Notes under the pieces: generated by a model
The model's input: the letters and a program-made list of their open reading frames with translations, nothing else
What the model was told of the DNA's origin: nothing
Databases searched by the model: none
From: an uncultured Alphaproteobacteria bacterium
GTDB taxonomy: Bacteria > Pseudomonadota > Alphaproteobacteria > Minwuiales > Minwuiaceae
NCBI GenBank assembly: GCA_913064755.1
Contig: CAJYBQ010000261.1
Coordinates: 1-5,566, forward strand
Direction: 5' to 3'
DNA: 5,566 nt
Shown: in pieces, positions 1 through 5,566 of the stretch
Layout of the letters: the number at the start of each line of letters is the position of its first letter
How positions within the stretch are numbered: position 1 is the first letter of the stretch
Position numbers and translations under genes: made by a program

Positions 1-1
1 G

Positions 2-55
2 CCGGGTCTGAGATACCCCGCCGACAGCCTGTACGTGCGTGCCACCCGGCAATAG
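2..55 (+). CDS. Possible 3' end of a truncated rightward gene
   Basis: Reading from base 2 gives 17 codons, PGLRYPADSLYVRATRQ, ending in TAG at 53-55. Thirteen of the 17 codons end in G or C, matching the coding style of the neighbours, and the peptide has an ordinary composition. Frame 3 stops at once (TGA at 9-11). Frame 1 stays open to a TGA at 76-78 but has a less natural composition. If real, the gene converges on the ATC-hydrolase gene, with a 45-base gap holding no clear terminator. The fragment is too short to recognise a family, and chance is a real alternative. Confidence 0.3.
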   Translation, partial: PGLRYPADSLYVRATRQ

Positions 56-100
56 GGCGTGCCATCGACCGGTGGTGATGCTGCCCGGCCCCGGGATGAA

Positions 101-607
101 TCAGGTTGGATCCCGGTCGACGGACGGAATGAAGCGGTAACGGAAATCGCAGTGGCTGGCCCCTGACATGATGGTCTGGGTGCGCCTGAACTCGATATCC
201 GGTGCGCCGACTTCGGCTATGTCGAAAACGATGTCGCACAGCAGGAACTTGCCCAGTTCCGGTTCGCCAAGGGCCTTGAAGAACTCGGCATAGGCGCAGC
301 GGGTGACGTTGTATTCACGGATGCTGTCGGTGTCGTGCAGCATCTCCCGATGGATGGCGTCGCCGATGCGGGGGCGCATGTCGGCCCAGATACCGTCCCA
401 CTGTTCGCGCGCATTGCCGCCCTTCTCGGCCCCGATGCGCCTGTGCAGGTCGCGTGACCATTCCCGCAGGGCATCCTCGATCAGCCTGTCGCCCTCGGCG
501 CGTCCCAGCCGTCCACGAATGGCGCGCACGACCGGCAGCAGTACCCGCGCCTGCAGCTTGACCTCTGCCAGCAGCGGCAGGTCTGTGTCGTTCGGATTCT
601 CGGTCAT
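101..607 (-). CDS. L-2-amino-thiazoline-4-carboxylic acid hydrolase family protein
   Basis: This 168-residue protein belongs to the ATC-hydrolase family (PF14196-like), named for a Pseudomonas enzyme that opens 2-amino-thiazoline-4-carboxylate on the way to cysteine. Most members have no tested function. The C-terminal half carries the family signature: TRCAYAEFF (102-110), GEPELG with LLCD (114-125), and RTQTIMSGASHCDFRYR (142-158). The three cysteines C104, C124 and C153 fall in these conserved blocks. The first ~95 residues are helical and charged. There is no signal peptide or membrane segment, so it is probably cytoplasmic. I chose the ATG at 607 because GGGGGAG sits just upstream on the minus strand; an in-frame start 13 codons earlier lacks such a site. 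The gene lies 118 bases downstream of tolC on the same strand. The exact substrate is unknown; family assignment is firm, reaction is not. Confidence 0.82.
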   Translation of the reverse strand: MTENPNDTDLPLLAEVKLQARVLLPVVRAIRGRLGRAEGDRLIEDALREWSRDLHRRIGAEKGGNAREQWDGIWADMRPRIGDAIHREMLHDTDSIREYNVTRCAYAEFFKALGEPELGKFLLCDIVFDIAEVGAPDIEFRRTQTIMSGASHCDFRYRFIPSVDRDPT

Positions 608-679
608 GATCGCTCCCCCGTTTCGTGCCTGCGGACAGCGTGACACAGCGCCCGGAGGCTGTCAGCGGGGAACGATCAT
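606..679 (-). promoter_or_regulatory. Inverted repeat burying the RBS and start of the hydrolase gene
   Basis: On the minus-strand RNA, AUGAUCGUUCCCC (679 to 667) can pair along all 13 bases with GGGGAGCGAUCAU (618 to 606), including one U-G pair. The right arm contains most of the GGGGGAG ribosome binding site and the AU of the AUG start at 607. The 48-base loop holds a second small pairing, GACAGC (663-658) with GCUGUC (639-634). A transcript reading through from tolC could therefore hide the hydrolase start. The pairing is seen directly; a regulatory role is inference. The structure has no U tract and overlaps the gene start, so it does not look like an intrinsic terminator. Confidence 0.45.
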
Positions 680-683
680 ATCA
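675..683 (-). promoter_or_regulatory. Possible extended -10 element for the hydrolase gene
   Basis: The minus strand reads TGATATGAT here, an extended -10 (TGn followed by TATGAT, five of six matches to TATAAT). No good -35 hexamer lies 16-18 bases upstream, where the sequence is a C/T-rich run, but extended -10 promoters can do without one. Transcription would start near 668, leaving out the left arm of the inverted repeat at 667-679 and so leaving the ribosome binding site free. Weak on its own. Confidence 0.3.
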
Positions 684-725
684 GGGAAGGGGAGGGGCTG
701 GGGATGCCAGGTGGGCGGCAACGCC

Positions 726-2015
726 TTACAGGGCGTAGGCATCCAGGTTCAGGTCGCCGATCTCGAACAGCAGGCGGAACGACTGCGTCAGCGCATCGTA
801 TCGCGCGGCGGCGGCACGTGACCGGGCGGCATTCACTTCCCGCTCCGCATCCAGGACATTGACCACCGAGTCGCGGCCAGCGCTCCTTAACCGGGTTCGC
901 GCCACGAACAGTTCCGAGGCAATGGTCGCGGCGTTCTCCGCCAGGGCCTGCCGTTCGCGCAGCGTGACGAGTGTTTGCCAGGCCACCTCGACCCGCTTCG
1001 CCACTTCACGGCTGAGCGACGCGTGGTTCTCCATGGTCGCGGCAATGCGCTGCTGCGTGCGGTTGCCGGCGGCCAGGGTGGCGAAGCCATTGAAGATGTT
1101 CCAGTCGGCCCGCACGCCCAGGAACAGTTCGCGGCGGTTGCCGGTGATGCCTTCCGAGTCGTTCTCCAGCCCGCCTTCCGCCACCAGGTTCACGTCGGGC
1201 ATGAAGTCGGAAATGGCAGCCTTGTGCTGCTGGTGGGCCTCGCCGACCCGTTCCAGGCTCTGCTTCATCGACGGGTTGACCTGGAACGACCGGTCGATTG
1301 CGACGTCGAGATCGGTCGGCAGCAGGCTGTCCGGCGGCAACGGCGGTTCCATCGCGCCGATCTCCGGCGCGTGGTGGAAGACGGCGACATATTCCGCAAC
1401 GGCTGAACGCAACTGCCCTTCCAGTTGCACCCGTTGTTCCTTGGCCCCCTGCAGCCGGGACTTGGATTGCAGCACGTCGACCGAGAGGCCGGAACCACGT
1501 CGCACCCGCTCGTCCTCCAGCGCCAGCTGCCTGCGGATCGTGCCTTCCGTCGCCAGCGCAATGTCGACCAGTTCAGTCTGGCGCAGCACGGCGAGATAGG
1601 CGGTCGTGGCGCGCAGCATCAGTTGCTGCTCGGCCCGCTCGACCCCGTAACCCGCCTGGAATTCCCGGTTGATGGCGGCCTTCAACTGTCCGTCGGTGCC
1701 GAAGCCGTCGAAGATCTTCTGCGTGACCTCGAAGCGTCCGATCTCCCGGGTCTGCACCACGGCGTCGCCGCCGGAGTTGCGCCGCACCGGGCTGTCCACG
1801 TTCTCGTAGCCGTATTCACCGGTAAGGCGCAGTTGCGGAAACAGCGGTGCACGGGCCTCCCGCACGGCCTCCCGGGCCTGGTCCAGCCGACGCTCGGCCG
1901 CCCGCACGTCCGGATGCGCAGTCATCAGCCCCTGCAACTCCTCCAGCAGAGGTGCCGCGTGACCTGCGGGTGCGAGGCCGAGCAGGGCAATTGCTATGAT
2001 CAGCGAACGAAACAA
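726..2015 (-). CDS. tolC: TolC-family outer membrane channel of a type I secretion system
   Basis: A 429-residue outer-membrane efflux protein of usual TolC length. Such proteins form trimers with a beta-barrel in the outer membrane and a long helical tunnel in the periplasm. Residues 1-20 form a Sec signal peptide (FRSLIIAIALLGLAPAGHA, likely cleaved after HA). Two OEP repeats follow: the first opens with HPDVRAAERRLDQA and ARAPLFPQLRLTG and includes IFDGFG; the second has NPSMKQSLERVGEA, ISDFMPDVNLVAEGG and the strand GVRADWNIFNGF. The frame is open to 2168, but that would overlap the divergent ABC gene and put about 50 odd residues before the signal peptide. I therefore prefer TTG at 2015, although its nearest purine-rich site (AAGGA, 2033-2029) is a rather long 13 bases away. 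The stop is TAA at 726-728. Its job as the exit duct follows from the divergent ABC and HlyD genes. The symbol denotes the family only. Confidence 0.9.
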   Translation of the reverse strand: MFRSLIIAIALLGLAPAGHAAPLLEELQGLMTAHPDVRAAERRLDQAREAVREARAPLFPQLRLTGEYGYENVDSPVRRNSGGDAVVQTREIGRFEVTQKIFDGFGTDGQLKAAINREFQAGYGVERAEQQLMLRATTAYLAVLRQTELVDIALATEGTIRRQLALEDERVRRGSGLSVDVLQSKSRLQGAKEQRVQLEGQLRSAVAEYVAVFHHAPEIGAMEPPLPPDSLLPTDLDVAIDRSFQVNPSMKQSLERVGEAHQQHKAAISDFMPDVNLVAEGGLENDSEGITGNRRELFLGVRADWNIFNGFATLAAGNRTQQRIAATMENHASLSREVAKRVEVAWQTLVTLRERQALAENAATIASELFVARTRLRSAGRDSVVNVLDAEREVNAARSRAAAARYDALTQSFRLLFEIGDLNLDAYAL

Positions 2016-2149
2016 CGGGGGGTAGATTTCCTTGCCATTGATGCCAACAAGCCGCCGAATCAGCCTGATGCGCACAAGAATAGCAGGTGTATAACACGCA
2101 CGCCTTCGGGTTAAGTCACACATCGACGGTTTTGGTCGCAGGAGCGGAC
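2016..2149. promoter_or_regulatory. Divergent promoter region between tolC and the ABC-HlyD operon
   Basis: This 134-base gap must hold promoters for both halves of the T1SS. Near its middle is the symmetric block GTGTATAACAC (2087-2097; GTGT and ACAC arms around ATA). On the plus strand it contains TATAAC (2090-2095), five of six to the -10 consensus. On the minus strand it contains TGTTATACA (2096 to 2088), an extended -10 with four of six matches. No convincing -35 hexamer is seen on either side. The overlapping -10s would make the two promoters compete, and the symmetry could also be an operator. Promoter positions are inference. Confidence 0.4.
2140..2144 (+). promoter_or_regulatory. Ribosome binding site that fixes the ABC gene start
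   Basis: AGGAG lies five bases before the GTG at 2150-2152. It favours this start over the in-frame GTG at 2087, which has no such site and would place coding sequence in the divergent promoter region. Confidence 0.6.
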
Positions 2150-3868
2150 GTGCAGGACAGGGTTTCATCAGATGCAGGGGGGGATTGGCTCCGTGACCTG
2201 CTTGCGCCGGTGCGGAAACGCCTGGGCGAGGTGATTGCGCTGTCTTTCATCGTCAACATTCTCGCCATCGCGGTGCCGATCTTCGTGCTGCAGGTCTACG
2301 ATCGGGTGGTGTTTCACGGCGGCCTGTCCACCCTGCAGGGTCTGGTGATCGGTGTGTTGATCGCCCTGGCGTTCGACTTTGCCCTGCGGCAGGGGCGGGG
2401 GCGGCTGTTGCGTGCGGCGGCGACGGAGATCGATGTCTCGCTGGCCCGGTCGCTCTATGCACGGATCACCGGCGCGCCGCTGGCCATGCTGGAATCCCGA
2501 CCGACCGCCTGGTGGCAGGCCCTGTTCCGGGACGCGGAGACCGTGCGCAACACCTTCTCCGGCCTCTCCGCCGTGCTGGTGGCGGACCTGCCGTTCGCGG
2601 TGATCTTCGCCATCGTCATCTTCGTGGTCGCGGCCCCGGTTGCCTGGGTCTTCCTGGCCGTGTTTCCGTTGTTCATCCTGCTGGCCTGGTACTCGGGCCG
2701 CGTGGTGCGGGCGGCGAACGAATCCGAACGCCGCGCCGTGTTCGACCGTGACAGCATGATGGCGGAACTGATCGGTGGTCGCACAACCATCAAGGCGCTG
2801 GCCCTGCAGGGGCCGATGCGAGATGCCTGGGAACTGCGCCATGCGGCGGCGGTGGAGGAAGGCCTGCGGCGGGGCGCAAGTTCGGACCTCTTCATCCACC
2901 TGGGCATGACCATGATGGTGCTGACCACCATCGCCACGACGACGGTCGGTGCCATCGCGATCCTTGACCAGGAACTGTCCATCGGCGCGCTGGTGGCGGC
3001 CAACATGCTGGGCGGGCGCATCGTTCAGCCGTTCCAGCAGCTTGTCACCAACTGGCGCACCTTCGCCGCAACCCGCCAGGCGCTGGCCCGGCTGGGCGAG
3101 GTGGTGAACACGGCGGAGGAACCGGCGCGTGGCGCGATCAGCGTCTCCCGGCTGCAGGGGACCATCTGGCTCGACAACGTGACCTTCGGCTACCAGGCCG
3201 GGCGTCCGCCGGCGATCCGTGAAGCGCGCCTGAAGATCTCGACCGGCCTGCACGGGCTGGTCGGGGCCAATGGTTCGGGCAAGACCACCCTGCTGAAACT
3301 GATGCAGGGGCTGTACCGTCCGGACGCCGGGCGCGTGATGCTGGATGACGCCGACATCAGCCAGTACGGGCGGGAGGACCTGGCCCGTGCCATCGGCTAC
3401 GTGCCGCAGCATACCTTCCTCTTCGCGGGCACCATTCGCGCCAATATCGCGGTCGCCGACCCCGATGCCAGCGATGACATGATCGTCGATGTGGCGCACC
3501 TCGCCGGGGTGCACGAGGCGATCTCGGCCTTGCCGGACGGCTATGGCGCGAAGGTGGGGGAGGGCGGCATGGAACTGCCGGGCGGTATCCGCCAGCGCAT
3601 TGCCATTGCCCGCGCCCTGCTGGGCAACCCCACGGTCCTGTTGCTGGATGAACCGACCGGCAATCTGGATGGCCAGGCCACGGCGCGGCTGTCGCACAAC
3701 CTGCAGGCATTGAGCGAGGACAGGACGGTCATCGCCGTGACCCACAGCCCGGCCCTGCTGGAGGCCTGTCAGAATATCGTGCTGATGGAGGGCGGACGTA
3801 TCACCGCCGCCGGGCCCGCGGCAGAAATGCGGGCGCGGCTGACATCGGGTGCGGGGGGACGGGCATGA
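2150..3868 (+). CDS. Type I secretion system permease/ATPase (ABC exporter)
   Basis: A 572-residue half-transporter that would act as a homodimer in the inner membrane, using ATP to drive substrate into the HlyD-TolC conduit. Six membrane helices fit at about 28-49, 61-79, 140-161, 163-182, 247-272 and 277-294; the first ends in VPIFVLQVYDRVV, a hallmark of T1SS exporters. The nucleotide-binding domain has Walker A GANGSGKTT (372-380, Lys378), Q-loop Gln420, Walker B VLLLDEPT (Asp500, Glu501), a GNLD D-loop and H-loop His532. The signature motif is LPGGI (476-480) instead of LSGGQ. There is no N-terminal C39 or C39-like peptidase domain, so the length matches PrtD/AprD exporters rather than HlyB (~700). 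The GTG start at 2150 has AGGAG five bases upstream. Its TGA overlaps the HlyD ATG (ATGA), implying translational coupling. Confidence 0.92.
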   Translation: MQDRVSSDAGGDWLRDLLAPVRKRLGEVIALSFIVNILAIAVPIFVLQVYDRVVFHGGLSTLQGLVIGVLIALAFDFALRQGRGRLLRAAATEIDVSLARSLYARITGAPLAMLESRPTAWWQALFRDAETVRNTFSGLSAVLVADLPFAVIFAIVIFVVAAPVAWVFLAVFPLFILLAWYSGRVVRAANESERRAVFDRDSMMAELIGGRTTIKALALQGPMRDAWELRHAAAVEEGLRRGASSDLFIHLGMTMMVLTTIATTTVGAIAILDQELSIGALVAANMLGGRIVQPFQQLVTNWRTFAATRQALARLGEVVNTAEEPARGAISVSRLQGTIWLDNVTFGYQAGRPPAIREARLKISTGLHGLVGANGSGKTTLLKLMQGLYRPDAGRVMLDDADISQYGREDLARAIGYVPQHTFLFAGTIRANIAVADPDASDDMIVDVAHLAGVHEAISALPDGYGAKVGEGGMELPGGIRQRIAIARALLGNPTVLLLDEPTGNLDGQATARLSHNLQALSEDRTVIAVTHSPALLEACQNIVLMEGGRITAAGPAAEMRARLTSGAGGRA

Positions 3869-5566
3869 GCGCGCTGGACGAACTGGTCGGACGCCACCGT
3901 CCCGGCTCCATGGCCTGGATCGCGCGCGTGCTGGCGCTGGTCATCGTCTTGCTGGGCCTCTGGTCGATGGTGGCCGAGCTGGAAGAGGTAGCGGTGGCGC
4001 CGGGCACGGTCGTGCCCCAGGGCGACGTGAAGGTGGTGCAGCATCTGGAAGGCGGCATCGTCGAGGCCCTGATGGTGACGGAGGGGCAGAACGTGACAGA
4101 GGGGCAGCCACTGGTCCGGCTGAAACTCGGCCTTGCGGCGCAGAACCCGGCGGAACTGCAGGTGCGGCTGGATGGCCTGGAATTGAAGCGCGCGCGGCTG
4201 CTGGCCGAAGCGGGGGGGCAGACCCCGGTCTTCCCGCCCGAACCGAGTGCGCGGCGACCGGAAGTGCTGCTGGCCGAACAGCGTGCATTCGTCGATCGCC
4301 TTGATGAATTGCGCAGCGCCGAGGCCGTACTGGACCAGCAGTTCCGCCAGCGCGGCGAGGAAATCCGCGAGTATCGCGCCGCCCGCGATGCCCGCAGCCA
4401 GGAACTGGAACTGGGCCGCAGGTCGCTGGCGACCCTGGAAGACCTGGCGCGGGACAACCTGGCTTCGCAGCTGGAAGTGAACCAGGTGCAGGCGGACGTG
4501 GCCCGGCTTTTCGGCGAGATCGGCAGCCTGGAAGCGGCGATGAACCGTGCCGCGTCCGAACGGCGCGAAGCACAGGAACGCAAGGAGGAAGCGGCGCGGT
4601 CCTACCGTCGGGAGGCGCAGGCCGAACTGGCGGCGGTCGAGGTTCAGCTCGCCAGCGTTGCCGAACGCCTGTCCGGCGCCACGGGGCAGGCCAGCCGCAC
4701 CATCGTGCGCAGCCCCATCGACGGCATCGTCGCCGATCTGAAGGTATCGACGGTCGGTGCCGTGATCCAGTCCGGCCAGCCGATCCTGGAGATCGTGCCC
4801 GTCGGCGGACCGCTGGTCGTGGAGGCGGAACTCAGCCCCACGGATCGCGGTTTCGTCACGGTCGGACAACGCGCCACCGTGAAGATCTCGTCCTATGACT
4901 TCATCCGCTACGGCAGCCTGGACGGGCGCGTGGTGCGCATTGCCCCGGACAGCAGCCTGAACGAGCGCGGCGATCCCTTCTTCAAGGTGGTGGTGGAAAC
5001 CGCCATCCGCATCTACCTGACCATCGGCTTCGTTGCCCTGCTGATCCTGGCGGCGCTGGTCGTCATCTCGACCGACGCGCTGACCCGCCGCCTCGGCGGC
5101 CGCAAGTGGCGCAACCTGCACCGCCTGGTCTATCTCGCGGCGCTGCTGTCGGTGATCCATTTCTTCATGCAGACCAAGGCGAATGTAAACGAACCCTGGA
5201 TCATGGCCGGGCTGTTCGCTTGGCTGATGATGTGGCGTGTCGCCAACTGGCGCGGGAAGGCGGGCCGCCTATGGCTCCCCGCCGCGCTGGTATTCGGCGC
5301 GACCCTCGTTACGGCGCTGGGCGAGGCGGTGTATTACGCGATCAAATTCAACGCGCCGATGGCAAAGGTGCTGGCGATGAACCTGGATTTTGCGGGCGAG
5401 CTGCGACCGGCGGTGCTCGCTGGCGCGATTTGCCTGGGCCTATCCATCCTGCCGCTGGTCCGGGCGTCCCGCCCGCCCACCACCCACCCGACGGCCTCGC
5501 CCCCGCCCCCCCCGCCCCGCCCTCCCCCGACCGCCCCCCGCGCGCCGCCCCCCCTCCCGTCCCCCC
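3865..5566 (+). CDS. HlyD-family T1SS periplasmic adaptor, C-terminus replaced by MsrQ sequence; open at right edge
   Basis: The membrane fusion protein bridges the ABC exporter and TolC across the periplasm. Residues 1-17 are cytoplasmic and about 18-38 form the single membrane anchor. VVQHLEGGIVEALMVTEG (57-74) is the classic first lipoyl half-motif of T1SS adaptors. Residues ~96-275 form the long coiled-coil hairpin. TIVRSPIDGIV (279-289) begins the second lipoyl half, and the beta-barrel starts at ~316 with YDFIRYGSLDGRVVRIAPDSS (split 344-364) and GDPFFKVVVET (369-379). HlyD homology stops at T379; the usual last ~55 residues (barrel end and tail) are missing. The frame continues into MsrQ and then a proline-rich stretch without a stop, to residue 567. 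ATG at 3865 overlaps the ABC stop by four bases, with GGGGGGAC upstream. Identity of residues 1-379 is certain; the product as one 567+ residue protein is doubtful. Confidence 0.85.
   Translation, partial: MSALDELVGRHRPGSMAWIARVLALVIVLLGLWSMVAELEEVAVAPGTVVPQGDVKVVQHLEGGIVEALMVTEGQNVTEGQPLVRLKLGLAAQNPAELQVRLDGLELKRARLLAEAGGQTPVFPPEPSARRPEVLLAEQRAFVDRLDELRSAEAVLDQQFRQRGEEIREYRAARDARSQELELGRRSLATLEDLARDNLASQLEVNQVQADVARLFGEIGSLEAAMNRAASERREAQERKEEAARSYRREAQAELAAVEVQLASVAERLSGATGQASRTIVRSPIDGIVADLKVSTVGAVIQSGQPILEIVPVGGPLVVEAELSPTDRGFVTVGQRATVKISSYDFIRYGSLDGRVVRIAPDSSLNERGDPFFKVVVETAIRIYLTIGFVALLILAALVVISTDALTRRLGGRKWRNLHRLVYLAALLSVIHFFMQTKANVNEPWIMAGLFAWLMMWRVANWRGKAGRLWLPAALVFGATLVTALGEAVYYAIKFNAPMAKVLAMNLDFAGELRPAVLAGAICLGLSILPLVRASRPPTTHPTASPPPPPPRPPPTAPRAPPPLPSP
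5002..5469 (+). pseudogene. msrQ: C-terminal fragment of MsrQ, haem-binding membrane subunit of MsrPQ, fused in frame to HlyD
   Basis: Residues ~381-535 of the HlyD frame match the C-terminal part of MsrQ (YedZ), the inner-membrane b-type haem protein that passes electrons to the periplasmic methionine sulfoxide reductase MsrP. Recognisable blocks are IRIYLTIGF (E. coli: TRPYLTLGI), STDALTRRLGGRKWRNLHRLVYLAA, split here as STDALTRRLGG and RKWRNLHRLVYLAA, and VIHFF. His419 and His432 are 13 residues apart, as are the E. coli haem ligands His151 and His164. TALGEAVYY, MNLDFAGELRPAVLAG and the last hydrophobic helix match the longer alphaproteobacterial form. The N-terminal part, with the first helices and the other haem-ligand histidine, is absent, and there is no start codon context, no msrP and no stop. 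As it stands it could not be a working MsrQ. Most likely it was joined artificially; a real gene fusion is the alternative. Confidence 0.8.
5471..5566. repeat. C-rich low-complexity end of the window
   Basis: By my count 71 of these 96 bases are C, 16 G, 5 A and 4 T, with many C4-C9 runs. Read in the HlyD/MsrQ frame it gives mostly Pro with a few Ser, Thr, Arg and Ala and no stop. The change is abrupt after LPLVRAS, just where MsrQ proteins normally end. It looks like sequencing or assembly noise at a contig end rather than a genuine proline-rich tail. Confidence 0.65.

Noticed and set aside
1..50. GCCGGGT (1-7) and ACCCGGC (44-50) inverted repeat
   Set aside because: Seven bases with a 36-base loop in GC-rich DNA is expected by chance, and it lies in probable coding sequence.
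84..97. GC-rich CCCGG/CCGGG palindrome in the gap between the two convergent genes as a terminator
   Set aside because: The stem is only four or five pairs with almost no loop and no T tract follows on either strand.
859..2114. Plus-strand open frames opposite tolC (859-1599 and 1425-2114)
   Set aside because: Antisense shadows of the TolC gene. They show no domain, no ribosome binding site and no hydrophobic or motif pattern.
2087..2149. Extending the ABC gene start to the GTG at 2087
   Set aside because: There is no ribosome binding site before it, the 21 extra residues are unlike the family, and the start would sit inside the promoter-like block.
2016..2168. Extending the TolC start upstream to 2168
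   Set aside because: This would add about 51 residues without signal-peptide character ahead of a good Sec signal and overlap the divergent ABC gene and its ribosome binding site.
2168..3745. 525-codon open frame on the minus strand opposite the ABC gene
   Set aside because: The plus strand encodes a full ABC exporter with all motifs. The antisense frame is rich in Gln, Arg, His and Gly with no recognisable domain, as expected from third-position GC bias.
3769..5160. 463-codon open frame on the minus strand opposite HlyD/MsrQ
   Set aside because: Composition is typical of a shadow frame, it has no recognisable domain, and it lies over well-supported HlyD coding sequence.

Overview
The window is GC-rich DNA with strong G/C bias at third codon positions. 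Protein style (T1SS parts resembling alphaproteobacterial ones, the ATC-hydrolase family, an extended alphaproteobacterial type of MsrQ C-terminus) suggests an alphaproteobacterium, perhaps Rhodospirillales-like. This is inference from remembered family features, not a search.

Layout from left to right. Bases 2-55 may be the last codons of a rightward gene. A leftward gene for an L-2-amino-thiazoline-4-carboxylic acid hydrolase family protein (607 to 101) follows. A 118-base gap separates it from a leftward TolC-type outer-membrane efflux gene (2015 to 726). A 134-base divergent promoter region (2016-2149) lies between tolC and a rightward pair: a type I secretion ABC permease/ATPase (2150-3868) and a HlyD-type periplasmic adaptor (from 3865), overlapping by ATGA. 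The adaptor reading frame runs off the right edge.

The outer-membrane channel, inner-membrane ABC exporter and adaptor together make a complete-looking type I secretion system (T1SS). It would move a substrate from the cytoplasm directly to the outside. No substrate gene (RTX repeats, glycine-rich nonapeptides, bacteriocin precursor) is visible. The hydrolase shares the strand of tolC and may be read through from it.

The strangest feature is at the right end. After about residue 379 the HlyD frame switches, without a frameshift, into the C-terminal half of MsrQ, the haem-binding membrane subunit of the methionine sulfoxide reductase MsrPQ. The last ~96 bases are then a C-dominated low-complexity run. 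I think this is most likely an assembly or library chimera plus an error tail, but a true rearrangement cannot be excluded from sequence alone. A second item worth checking is a 13-pair inverted repeat that would bury the ribosome binding site and start codon of the hydrolase gene in the tolC read-through transcript. I see no mobile element, CRISPR array, tRNA or rRNA.
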